The notes beneath the pieces were generated by a model, which saw only the letters and a program-made list of their open reading frames with translations, was not told the origin of the DNA and did not search any database. From Branchiostoma floridae (taxonomy: Eukaryota; Chordata; Leptocardii; Amphioxiformes; Branchiostomatidae): DNA of 64,000 bases. A program made the position numbers and the translations under genes. The stretch is taken from positions 3,350,174 to 3,414,173 of the forward strand of contig NC_049984.1 of assembly GCF_000003815.2 (NCBI RefSeq). The letters are read 5' to 3'. Positions 27,101-39,100 of this stretch are shown here, piece by piece; position 1 is the stretch's first letter; each line of letters begins with the position of its first letter.

Positions 27101-30100
27101 GAGAAGGCATTAAGCCATTTTCCTTTTCAAAAGTCTGCAGTTTAAATCTAAATTTTTCAGGGTCCTTTAGCAAGCAAAACTGCTGTCCATCAACTGTTCT
27201 CCAAACACCACTGAAGGTCTGCTTGACTGACCATCAGGCTGTCTATGAGCTGGTTTGTCAAGGTGTGAGGTGTGCTGTCCTTTAAGTCTTCGTTTGTCCG
27301 TTTGTACAAGGTGCTGAATGTGCTGTCCTGACTCTAGGGCTGTGCAAGAGCTGGGTTGTACAGGACATTGGGTGTACTGTCCTTTCTGGGCTGTCCATGA
27401 GCTGGGTTGTACAGGGCATGAGATGTGCAGTCCTTACTCTCAGGCTGTCCATGATCTGGGTTGTACAGGGCATTAGATGTGCTGTCCTTACTCTCAGGCT
27501 GTCCATTAGCTGGGTTGTACAGGACGCTTGTTGTGCTGTCCTCACTTTGGGGCTGTCCATGAGCTGGGTTGTACATAACGTTGGACAGGCTGTCCTTAAT
27601 CTCGGGTTGTTCATGGGCTGGGTTGTACAGGACGTTGCTTTGATCATTTTCCTCTTCTTCCTCCTCGCATTTTGGCTCTTTGTCTGCATCTGCTGGCGGT
27701 GACTGGTCCTCTGGTTGGGTGACCGGTTGAAGGACGTTTGCCGCCTGTTGGTTGTTGATGCTTTCCTGTGGTGTAAAGCCTGCCTCTGGTTGGTCCACAA
27801 TTGCTTCCTGTTGGTTGATTTCCAGTGGTGTAAAGCCTGCCTCTTGTTGGGTGATCGGTTGGTCGACGATTGCCGCCTGATGGTTGGTGATGTTTTCCTG
27901 TGGTGTAGAGCCTGCCTCTGGTTGGGTGACCGTTGGATCGATTATTGCCGCCTGTTGGTTGGGGATGTTTTCCTGTGGTGTAGAGCCTGCCTCTGTGCAG
28001 CCTCCTGCAGCCTGCGGTGTGTCGGGACCTTCTGTTGCATACAGCGGGATCTTGCAGCTGTCGTCTCGCCCTGCATCTTCCTTGTAGGCCACTGCATACG
28101 GCTGGATGTCAGACTCCGGCCCTTGGTCCTCATCGTAGGCCACTGCATATGGCTTGATTTCAGGAGCTGGTCCTTTGTCCTCATCACCATAGGCCACTGC
28201 GTATGGCTGGATAGTCTCACTGTCTGCTGATGCCGGGGCAGGGGCGGATTGACTGCCTGTTGGTGAGTTGTTGTCAGATGCTTGCAGACCATCAGGGCCA
28301 GAGTAGACAACTGCGTACGGCTCGATGTTCGGGCTTCCCTCTGTATCTTCCTCATCCGTTCCGGTTGGTTGGTCAGGAACGGCTTGACATGCGCTGCACC
28401 GGCGCTTGAAGATGAAAAGGAGGGCTGCCGATGCTAACACCAGGAGGAGGGGCACAAAGACAGCACCAATCATGGCCAGGGTATAGGTGCTGTTGTCATC
28501 CTTGTTGATGATTGGGCCTCCCCCTAGAATAATCACACGAAGCATCTCTGTTGTATGCTGAGAGACTGGCATGTCATTTGTGTATGGCATCTCTGTGTCC
28601 TCTTCCGTGGCACTGGTCTTGTTCTGCAGACTTGGGATGGACACGTTGTCATGTTTGGCACTTGTGGTGTTCACCTCATCATGTTCAAAACTTTGGGTGG
28701 TCACCTCGTCATGTTCGGAACTTGGGGTGGTCACCTTGTCATGTTCGGAACTTGGGGTGGTCACCTCGTCATGTTTGGAACTTGGGGTGGTCACTTCGTC
28801 ATGTTTGGAACTTGGGGTGGTCACATCATCATGTGTGGTGTAGCCGATACCTTCATGTGACCTGCCTGTGTTGGTCTGGCACACGTCCGGCCCCCGCTCG
28901 GTGAGGAGCGTTCCCTGGAGGTGGGCAGGTGATGCACACTTGAGGTCGTCATTACTAGTGATGTGCTGCAGGCGTGGCAGCCGGCAGATGAACCACGCCA
29001 GGTTCTCGTCACATCGTAGCTTGTTGTCGTCCACGTGAATTTTCAGGTTCCAGGTGTTTTGCTGCAGACGCAGGATATTTCTGCTGATGGCAACAATGTT
29101 ATTCTGGTCTAGTTTTGCTTTTGTCAAAGCTTTTGGCTGCAGGAGGGCATCAACAGGCACAGAGGTCAGCTGGTTGTTGGACAACTTTAGTGTTACGAGA
29201 CGAGGCAGGTCACGGAATGCATACGGTGATATGCTTGAGATGGCGTTGTTTGGGAGATTCAACAGTAAAAGTGTTTCAAGCCCAACGAAAGTGTCAGGTT
29301 CTGAGGGTTAACAGAAAGTTTTAATGGTTTACTTGGGAGAAAAAAAAATTGGCAACAAGAAGGATCTATCATAATGATTACATTTGATACTTGTAGTAGT
29401 TTTCATCTAATTAAAAGAAATCATTTTCTTATACCTACTGATGATTTAAGTAGATATCATGATGTGCGAACGTGAGTTTGTAGCTTTCATTATTATGCAC
29501 ATGAAAAACATACATGTAGTTTCATTACAGTGGTATGTACCAAAGGGCTGTATTTTCTCGTAGCAAAAAAAGACATTAGGACAATAAAACTTGATGACGT
29601 CATCCATATGGTCCAAAACATCATATTAAGAATTCTTTTATGCCCATCTTTAGATATTCGTTATAATTCCATTCTTTCTTAATTCATTGATTCATTGATC
29701 AGAAAACAATTAATGGAAGGTCAAAATGTCAATTTATCCAGGTAGGAAGCCTCACTTTTTTTTGCTTAGTAATACGTTTATTTTCAATAATCTGTGAGCT
29801 GTGTTTGATACTCTCACGATGCAGAAACTTTCGGGATGGTTTAGTGTTCACGGTTTTTGCTGTGGCCGCTTCAGCACGAACTTAAAACCACAGCAAACAT
29901 TTTTCCATGTCAGTAAGAGACTACAGTGCATGGTGCTGCCACGAACTTAAAACCACCACGAAAAGTCCTTTTTCCCGCTACTGCAAAATCATATCCCTGA
30001 GGACTTAAAGGCATTTAGAGTACGCTTTCAATAAAACAATGCATTTGGCACCTGGAATCCGGCAAAGTTCATTCACCTTTCTGGCACCTTCGCCCAACTT

Positions 30101-33100
30101 CCCGTTTGAGGCCTTGACGCCTTGCATTCAAATGCCAATTACAAAATTGCGGACACACAACACTTCAAGCAAACATGCCAACTGATTAGAATGCATACCT
30201 CCATTTTCATGGACGTGATAAAGAAAAGTTCTTATAGCATTTTCAAGATGCCATAATCAGGATCCCTTTCAACTCACCCAGTCGGGAGATCCGGTTGTTC
30301 GAAAGGGCCAGGTTTCTGACGGAGTGCAGACCCCTGAAAGCGCCCGGCTGTATGGTGGAAACATTGGACCATAGGATCCTCAGGAGCCGAAGGCTGGAGA
30401 TGTTTGGGAAAGACCCTTCCAGGAGGGTAGGGGATCGGAGACGTTGGATGGCTATTGCGTAAGTTCCTTCCTGGAACCCAGTTGATATGGCATCGATGCA
30501 GTGGTGGGTTCTGTAAGTTTTTCCTCCATGTCCCTCCCAAATACAGGGGGACTCCTCTCCAAGGATATAGCCAAATGGTGGACAGTTGCAAACAAACTTC
30601 TGTTGTCCAAAATATTCGGTTTCACAGCCGCCTGGGCATCGCTGATCTGCTGCAGGCGTGACATGTCGATGTGAGGAGACCAGGAGTAACAAGACGAGCG
30701 CCTCGCTTCGCAGCATCCTGGCGACTGATCGAGCTTGGCTGATTTTCTTCCCACTGAATATACATGGTGCACTTAATATTCACTTGTGGGGCGCAATTTC
30801 CAGCAACTTGCAATTATGTTGTTGCAAATTTGTCTGAGGAAGTCACTTCAGGAAATATTGTTAGTGATGAGTAAAGTCATTTTGGGCAGCGCCCACGCAT
30901 GGACAGAAATTGTTTGACTGGGGTAAAGTCACCCGCGCATCTTGGTTAGATGTACCAATCTGTATAGCTCATGGACCACACTTTTGTGCAAGCAGTACAG
31001 CAGGGGGCTAGTTCACTGGTTTAAGTTATCTAGCTCCCATAGGCCTTCTCACATCAGGTTCAATCTTTCCTGCCCCGTACATTGAACCTCGACTCAAAGA
31101 GCTGCATAGCAAGTTTTATAATGCATGCGTCTCTTCAACTCTTATTGTAAACGGTATTTCAAGTTGAATTCAATTTTACATGATTAATTTGTTGAACTTG
31201 TATTTTATCATGTAAGCATGTTTTATGACAAGGGTAGCATGTGGCTATGTTGTAAAGTGTACATGCAAGTTGATTTTGATATACTGAACTGAACTGAAGA
31301 GCTGTTATACATTTGTAATTGCTAAGTGCTCAGCAGAGAAAGCAGCATGTTCCCTTTTAAAAGTCTTTGGTATGACCCGGCCGCACTGAGTATTGAATTC
31401 TGTGACCTCCTGGATAGAAAGCGAGCACTTTACCCTTGAATATGCATCAAGTTTGAAAGTCATTTCGTCAGCACCAACGCATGGATGGAAATTGTTTTAC
31501 TGGGTTTTTCTATGCATCATTTTAATCAAGTATAGCCTGAATATACATTGTACACCTCACTTTTTAAAAGTGGGGAACAAATTACCAACATTTTGTAATT
31601 ACGTTCTTACACAAATTTGTCTGAGAACTTTGATTTTGATATCATGTCATTGAGTAAACGTCATTGGTAAAGAGGAAAGGTGTGAAGGTAATAGGAGGCA
31701 CCACTTCTGCATGGACGGAAATTGCTTCATTTCTTCATGCATAATGTATTTTGGAAACCAAGAGTAGCCTGAATATACAAACTACATCTTACACTGTTGC
31801 AAAGTCCAAGCATGATGCCAATTTAGCATTTTTGTCTCTTTTGAATTGTCCTGAGAAGTTTGGAACCAATTCCATCTTAAAGTCAGACTCTCCATTTAGT
31901 GGCTAACTTTCCTGAGAAGTTTGGAACTACATTTTGTATTTCCATCTTGGTGGAACTCTAACGCTCCATTTAGTGGCCAATGGGATGCAAGTAATTGAAT
32001 CAGAGACGGGGATGCACATAGATTCTGATAGAGGTTTATTCACAATGGTGGCATGGTTACTAAGCTTTGTAATAGTTTGTTTGACCCTTTATTTATTCAT
32101 GAGAATCTCAAATCAGCCTGCAGGCTGCTTTTCATTGAGATCATGAGTCAGGTAAGGATCAGATAAAATATAACAGATTACATCAAGTCCAAATTAATGT
32201 ATCAACATATACATATAAAATGGTGAAAAGCATTCTGACAGTCTAGTTTCATGTACAGTCATGGTGAAAATTATTGTGGCAGATTTCTAGTTTCTTCAAA
32301 ATGGTGAAAAGCATTCTCAAATGACTGACAGTTCTAGTTTCTTGTACAATGGGGAAAACATTTTGACAGATTCCTACTAGTTTCTTCTAAAATGGTCAAA
32401 AGCAATCTGATGAGTTCTAGTTTCTTCCAAAATGGTGAAAAGCATTCTGACAGTTCTAGGGGGACAAACTAAATTTCTTGGCTAACTTACTTACGTCATG
32501 ACCGTCTACCTGTAACCTTACAAACACATCACATAACTCACTGAAATCACACCAAATCTACAGGGCCTCTGCATTCATTTGTCAAAATCTATTATGTCCC
32601 ATAAATTAGAAGTTGTTTGAATACATGTGCCATATTCTAGATTTCTGCTGTTCTTTCCTGGTCTAAAGTAACTGAGTTGCTGCAGCCGGATATTCTTGTG
32701 CCATGTAATAGTTATATATTTTGTCTGGAGGTTTTACTAATAGTTTTTGTAATAGATTTAGCAGAGAAGGCATTAAGCCATTTCCCTTTTCAGAAGTCTG
32801 GAATTTCAATTTTTAGGGATTCTTTAGGGAACGAAGCTTGAATTGGTATCCAGCTGCTGTCCATTGTCTATCAGCCGTTCTCCATACAGCATTGAAGGTC
32901 CACTTGTCTGAACTTCAGGCTGTCTGTCAGCTGGGTTGTACAAGGCGTGAGGTGTGCTGTCCTGGCTCTGGGGCTGTCCATGAGCTGGGTTGTACAAGGC
33001 GTGAGATGTGCTGTCCTTACTCTCAGGCTGACCATGAGCTGGGTTGTACAGGGTGTGAGATGTGCTGTCCTTAATACTTTCGGGCTGTCCATGAGCTGGA

Positions 33101-36100
33101 TTGTACAGGGCGTGAGATGTGCTGTCCTTAATACTCTCGGGCTGTCCATAAGCTGGGTTGTACAGAGCGTTGGGTGTATGTCCCTTAATCTCTGGTTGTT
33201 CAATGGCTGGGTTGTACAGGGCATGAGATGTGCTGTCCTTACTCTCAGGCTGTCCATGAGCTGGGTTGTACAGGGCGTTGGGTGTACAAACTGTATGTCC
33301 CTTAATCTCTGGTTGTTCAATGGCTTGGTTGTACAGGACGCTGGATTTGCTTGCCTCATTTCCCTCTTCTTCCTCCTCATCTTTTGGCTCTGTGTCTGCA
33401 TCTGTAGGGGGTGACCGCTCTTTGGGTTGGGTGACCGGTTGGTCGATGATTGCCGTATGCTGATTGGTGATGATTTCCAGTGGTGTAGAGCCTGCCTCTG
33501 GTTGGGTGACCAGTTGGTCAATAATTGCCCTATGCTGATTGGTGATGATTTCCAGTGGTGTAGAGCCTGCCTCTGGTTGGGTGACAGGTTGATCGACGAT
33601 TGCCGCCTGTGTAGAGCCTGCCTCTGTGCAGCCTCCTGCAGCCTGTGAAGTGTCAGGACCTTCTGCTGCATACAGCGGGATCTTGCAGCTTTCGTCTTCC
33701 CAGGCATCTCCCTTGTAGGCCACTGCATACGGCTGGATGTCAGGCTCCGGCCCTTGGTCCTCATCGTAGGCCACTGCATATGGCTTGATTTCAGAAGCTG
33801 GTCCTTTGTCCTCATCACCGTAGGCCACTGCGTATGGCTGGATAGTCTCACTGTCTGCTGATGCCGGGGCAGGGGCAAATTGACTGCCTGTTGGTGAGTT
33901 GTTGTCAGATGCTTGCAGACCATCAGGGCCAGAGTAGACAACTGCGTACGGCTCAATGTTTGGGCTTCCTTCTGTATCTTCCTCATCCGTTCCGGTTGGT
34001 TGGTCGGGAACGGCTTGACATGCACTGCACCGGCGCTTGAAGATGAAAAGGAGGGTTGCCGATGCTAACACAAGGAGGAGGGGCACAAAGACAGCACCAA
34101 TCATGGCCAGGGTATAGGTGCCGTGGTTATCCTTGTTGATGATTGGGCCTCCCCTTAGAATAACCACATGGTGCATCTCTGTTGTATGCTGAGAGACTGC
34201 CACGTCATTTGTGTATGGCATCTCTGTGTCCTCTTCCGTGGCACTGGTCTTGTTGTGTGGACTTGGGATGGTCACGCCGTCTTGTTCAGGACTTGGGGTA
34301 GTCATGATGTCAAGTTTGGGACTTGGAGTGGTCGCGTCTTCATGTTCAGGACTTGAGGTGGTCACGTCTTCATGTTCAGGACTTGGGGTGGTCACGTCGT
34401 TGTGCGTGGTGTAGCCGATGCCTTCATGTGACCTGCCTGTGTTGGTCTGGCACACGTCTGGCCCCTGCTCGGTGAGGAGGGTTCCCCGGAGGTGGGCAGG
34501 TGATGCACACTTGAGGTCGTCATGACTAGCGATGTTCTGCAGGTGTGGCAGGCTGCAGATGAACCATTCCAGGTTCTCGTCACATCGTAGCTTGTTGTTG
34601 TCCACGTGAATTTTCAGGTACCTGTCTTGCTGCAGACGCAGGATATTTCTGCTGATGGCAACAATGTTATTCTGGTCTAGTTTTGCTTTTGTCAAAGATT
34701 TTGGCTGCAGGAGGGCCTCAACAGGCACAGAGGTCAGCTGGTTGTTGGACAATTTTAGCATTGAGAGACGAGGCAGGCCACGGAATGCATACGGTGATAT
34801 GCTTGAGATGGCATTGTTTTGGAGATACAACGAATAAAGTCTTCCAAGCCCAAGGAAAGTGTCAGGTACTGAGGGTTAACAGAAAGTTGTATTAATGGTT
34901 TACTTGGGAGAAAAAAACTCGACAACAAGAGGGATCTATCATAATAATAATTTACATTTGATACTTGTAGTATATATGAATAACTGCCAACCTGATGAAG
35001 TCATTTACGGATACTTGTAGTGGTTTTCATCTAATTACAAAAAATCATTTTCTTATACCTACTGATGATTAGTAGATATCATGATGTGCGAACGTGAGTT
35101 TGTAACTTTTATCATTATGCGCATGAAAGTTTCATTACAGTGATATGTACCAAAGGGCTGTATTTTCTCGTAGCAAAAAAAGACATTAGGACAATAAAAC
35201 TTGATGAAGTCATCCATATGGTTCAAAGCATTATATTTAGAATTCTTTCATGCCCATCTATCAATATTTGTGATAATTCCATTCTTTCTTATTTCATTGA
35301 TTCATTGATTAGATAACAATTAATGAAAGGTCACTGCACTTTGCACTTACATTTACATTTATTTTCAATAATCTGTGAGCTGTGTTTGATACAGCTGAAA
35401 CTTTCGCGGTCGTTTCATGTTCGCATTTTTTGCGGTGGCCGCTTCAGCACAAACTTAAAACCACTGCAAACATTTTCCATGTCAGTAAGAAACTACAGTG
35501 CATGGAGCTGCCACGAACTTAATCCACCACGAAAAGTCCTTTTTCCCGCTACTGCGAAATTAAATCCCTGCGTACTTAAAGGCATTTACAGTACGCTTTC
35601 AATAAAACAATGCATTTGGCACCTGGAATCCGGCAAAGTTCATTCACCTTTCTGGCACCTTCGCCCAACTTCCCGTTTGAGGCCTTGATGTGCCTACAAA
35701 ATTGCGGACATACAGCACTTCAAGCAAACATGCCAACTGATTAGAATGCATACCTCTGCTTTCATGGCTTGATAAAGAAAACTACTTATAACATTTTCAA
35801 GATGCAATCATCAGGATCCCTTTCAACTCACCCAGTCGGGAGATCCGGTTGTTCGAAAGGGCCAGGCTGCTGACGGAGTGCAGACCTCTGAAAGCGCCCG
35901 GCTGTACGGTGGAAACATTGGACCACAGGATCCTCAGGAACCGAAGGCTGGAGATGGCTGGGAAAGACCCTTCCAGGAGGACAGGGGAGCGGAGGTGTTG
36001 GATGTAGATTGATAGAGTTCCCTCCTGGAAACCAGTTGGTACGGCATTGATGCAATGCTTGTGTTCAAAAGTTCCTCCTGGTCCTTTCCAGGTACAGGGG

Positions 36101-39100
36101 GACTTCTCTCCAAGGCTAGAATGCCATACTCCACACTGACAAGTGAACTGATGGTTGGTTTTACAGCTGCCTGGGCATCCTTGAGCTGCTGCAGGGTTGA
36201 CATGTCGATGTGTCCAGACCAGAAGAAACAAGACCAGCGCCACGCTTCGCAGCATTCTGGCGACTGATCGAGCTTGGCTCATTTTCTTCTTGCATCGTTT
36301 TCAATTATGGAAAACTTGAATATAGATCGTGCACTTTATATTCATTTGTTGGGTGCAATTGCCAACAACTTGTAATCATGTTGTTACAAATTTGTCTGAG
36401 GAAGTTGCTGTTCACTTCAGGAAATATTGTTGGTGATAAGAAAAGTCATTTTGGTATGACCCGGCCATCATGGGTATTGAATCCGCAACGTCCTGGATAC
36501 AAAGCGAGGACTTTACCATTGGATATATGTGTCATGTTTAAATTCATTTCAGTCAACACCAATGCATGGACGAAAATTTCTCTATGAAATTTCTCTAGAA
36601 GTTAAACCGGACAGTGAGTGTGTGTTTGAGTGATCAGTTTAATCAAGGGTAGCCTGAATATTCATTTACACCTCACTTTTATATCAATTGGGAACGTTTT
36701 GTAATTATGTTCTTACAAATTTGTCTGCAAATTTGCTTCAGATGTGAGCAAACGTCATTGGTAAATAGGAAAGGTGTGAAAGTCATGGCAGGCACCACCT
36801 ACGCATGGACGGAAATTGCTTCATTACCATAACTGAGGGTAGCCTGAATATACAAACTACAACCTCACTGTGAGAAAGTTTGAAGCATGATGCCAATGTT
36901 TAGCATTTCTATCTCTTTTAATTGTTCTGAGATATTTAGAATCATTTCCATCTTGGGGGAAGTCAAAATCTCTGTGTCATTTAGTGGTCAATGGGACGCG
37001 AGTGATTGACTCAGAGATGAAATTTGAAGGTGCTGTATTCACAATGGTTACAAGCTATATGCATGTCGATGGTAGGACTGTTAAGGGAATTACATAACCC
37101 CTATCAACACTGATCGCTGTGACCTCGCTTCCTCAATAGCATAATATAACATCCCGGAGTGGTGCTAAATTTATAAGCTATGATATTACAATAATTCATT
37201 TATTGTTGGTAAAATGTTTCAGTCTTAATTTTTAGTCAACTTTTTTGTGTGAACCAACCAGAAGAATCATAAGATTCTATCTTAGTCTTTTATTAAAAAT
37301 CCTAAAGATACTGTCTGGATCAGGATTTTGATCCAGATATGTCCATCCTTACTGATTTATTATCAACTATGAGTAGCGCATTGGTCTCGGAATCAACAGG
37401 TCCCGAGTTTGATACCCCAACACTGTGCCCATAGGAAAGGCACTTCACACCACTCTCCCTTACAGTGGAGCAGGGCTCTAGCCAGCTCGAAATTTTTTCG
37501 GTCAGCCAATTACCATTATCATGAAAACACTATTCCAGGAGTTACAGAGACTGAACTGAGACCTTGAAAAACGGGTTTTTAATGAGATTATTGTATGCAA
37601 AAGGGAAACCGACACACTTTGTCAACAATCATAACAATAGCAAAACAAACAGTGTGTGGCTTTTACAGCGGTGGAAGGCGTCCTCAAGCCGCCTGTAGCT
37701 TTTACCAAGGATTTTTGTCCGTCAAGGTTGACGGATCAGTTTTAAAATTTTTGTGTCACACGCAGCAAATTTCTGTCAATTGACGGAAAAACGGATGCTG
37801 GCTAGAGCCCTGCAGTGGAGCAACAGAAACAGCGCCTCTACAGCTAATGTGTATGCTTACTCTACAGATTTGGTCGCCAATATCCCAACATCTGCACATT
37901 TTTCCATTTAGCTCTTGCAACAAATGATTTTGATCTCTTTCTGTTTCAGAAAAATAACTGCATGAGGATTAAGATCCTGGGTGACTGTTATTACTGTGTG
38001 TCGGGCCTGCCTGATCCCATCCCAGACCACGCCAAGAACTGCGTCAAGATGGGCCTCGAGATTTGTGACGCCATCAAGTAAGGCTTACATCTTAAGCTAA
38101 AACCTTTGCAATATCTAGAAATGGATAATCTTTAAGATACATGTGCTTAAGATGTCATGAAGCTCATGCTGTTCAGAGTGATGTTTATAATTGATGCAAA
38201 GTTCAGTTATAGGTTTGTGAAGTTTACTATATCTGCCTCCTATCCTCTATTTAAGAAGAACGTTGAGCATTTTGTTGCACCATAGTGCTTACATGGAACT
38301 AATTGTCAGCAAATACAGCAAGGATATCTTCACTAGGTATCTTTAAACAACACAGAAGATGTGCAAAGGTTAGGTGTGACAGGCCTACAAAGTATCAATT
38401 TAATGGAAAGCTGATGTGCTTGCCAAAGGGCAGTACCATTGGCAGAAGACCAAGTGATTTCTGTTGAATTGACTGTAGAACTGACCAAGCTTTAGGCTAA
38501 TTTCTAAGCGAGACCCAAAGTGAAGTACTCAGGCTCACACAAGTGGGTGCCAAAGGGTGAATTTATCTCAAAGTATGATGGAAAATACTAACTGGAGGTA
38601 AGGATGTAGTGAGCAATCAAGGAGTGGGTGCGCTACAGTGGGTATGGTCCCTGTTTGATAAAAATTCCAAAGCTTGCCACCCTTAGTTACACTGGCAAAA
38701 CAATGCTGTTAAGGATCTTTCATCCCTGTTGTCTTCCAGGAAGGTTGCCTGGGCAACAGGAGTGGACATCAACATGCGCGTGGGGGTTCACACAGGAAAC
38801 GTGCTGTGTGGGGTCATCGGCCTGCACAAGTGGCAGTACGACGTCTGGTCCCATCACGTCACACTCGCAAACCACATGGAGTCAGGAGGCAGACCGGGGT
38901 AGGTTGGATAGTACTTGTAGTAGTAGTAGTACTTGTAGTAGTAGTAGCATGCCTGGGTAGGCAGTAGTAGTAGAAGTAGTAATAGTAGTAGTTGTGGTAG
39001 CAGTAGTAGGAGTAGTAGTAGTAATAGTAGTAGTAGTAGAAGTAGCAGGTATGGGTAGGGTAGAAAGTAGAAGCGGTATAAGTAGTAGTAGTAGTAGTAG

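Larger units (their letters stand above)
25270..27333. other. Intron; 3' flank of the first nested gene
   Basis: No exon recognised. From about 26640 the sequence is shared with the 3' flank of the second nested gene (for example GAAATCACACCAAATCTACA at 26870 and 32545), marking one edge of the segmental duplication. A repeated GGTGAAAAGCATTCTGACA motif lies at 26690-26770 and again at 32220-32460. The polyadenylation signal of the first LRR gene was not identified. Confidence 0.55.
26640..31990. repeat. Segmental tandem duplication, left unit
   Basis: Exons, intron, MITE and both flanks of LRR copy 1 correspond to 32230-37030. Equivalent points are about 5490-5550 bp apart (27334 vs 32824; 30716 vs 36255). 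Flank landmarks GCATGGACGGAAATTG and GTAGCCTGAATATACA occur in both units. The left unit has extra sequence at about 30950-31300. Confidence 0.85.
32230..37030. repeat. Segmental tandem duplication, right unit
   Basis: Corresponds to 26640-31990 across exons, intron and flanks. It is shorter on its right flank because sequence present at 30950-31300 is absent. Confidence 0.85.

Noticed and set aside
27715-28230. 171-codon open frame on the plus strand opposite LRR copy 1
   Set aside because: Antisense shadow of the repeated tail. Its Cys/Trp-rich translation is a by-product of the repeat and has no domain.
32871-34025. 384-codon open frame on the minus strand overlapping the LRR copy 2 tail
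   Set aside because: It is an alternative frame of the repeat-rich coding exon. The real frame has LRRs, a TM helix and repeats and splices correctly. The same shadow appears in copy 1.
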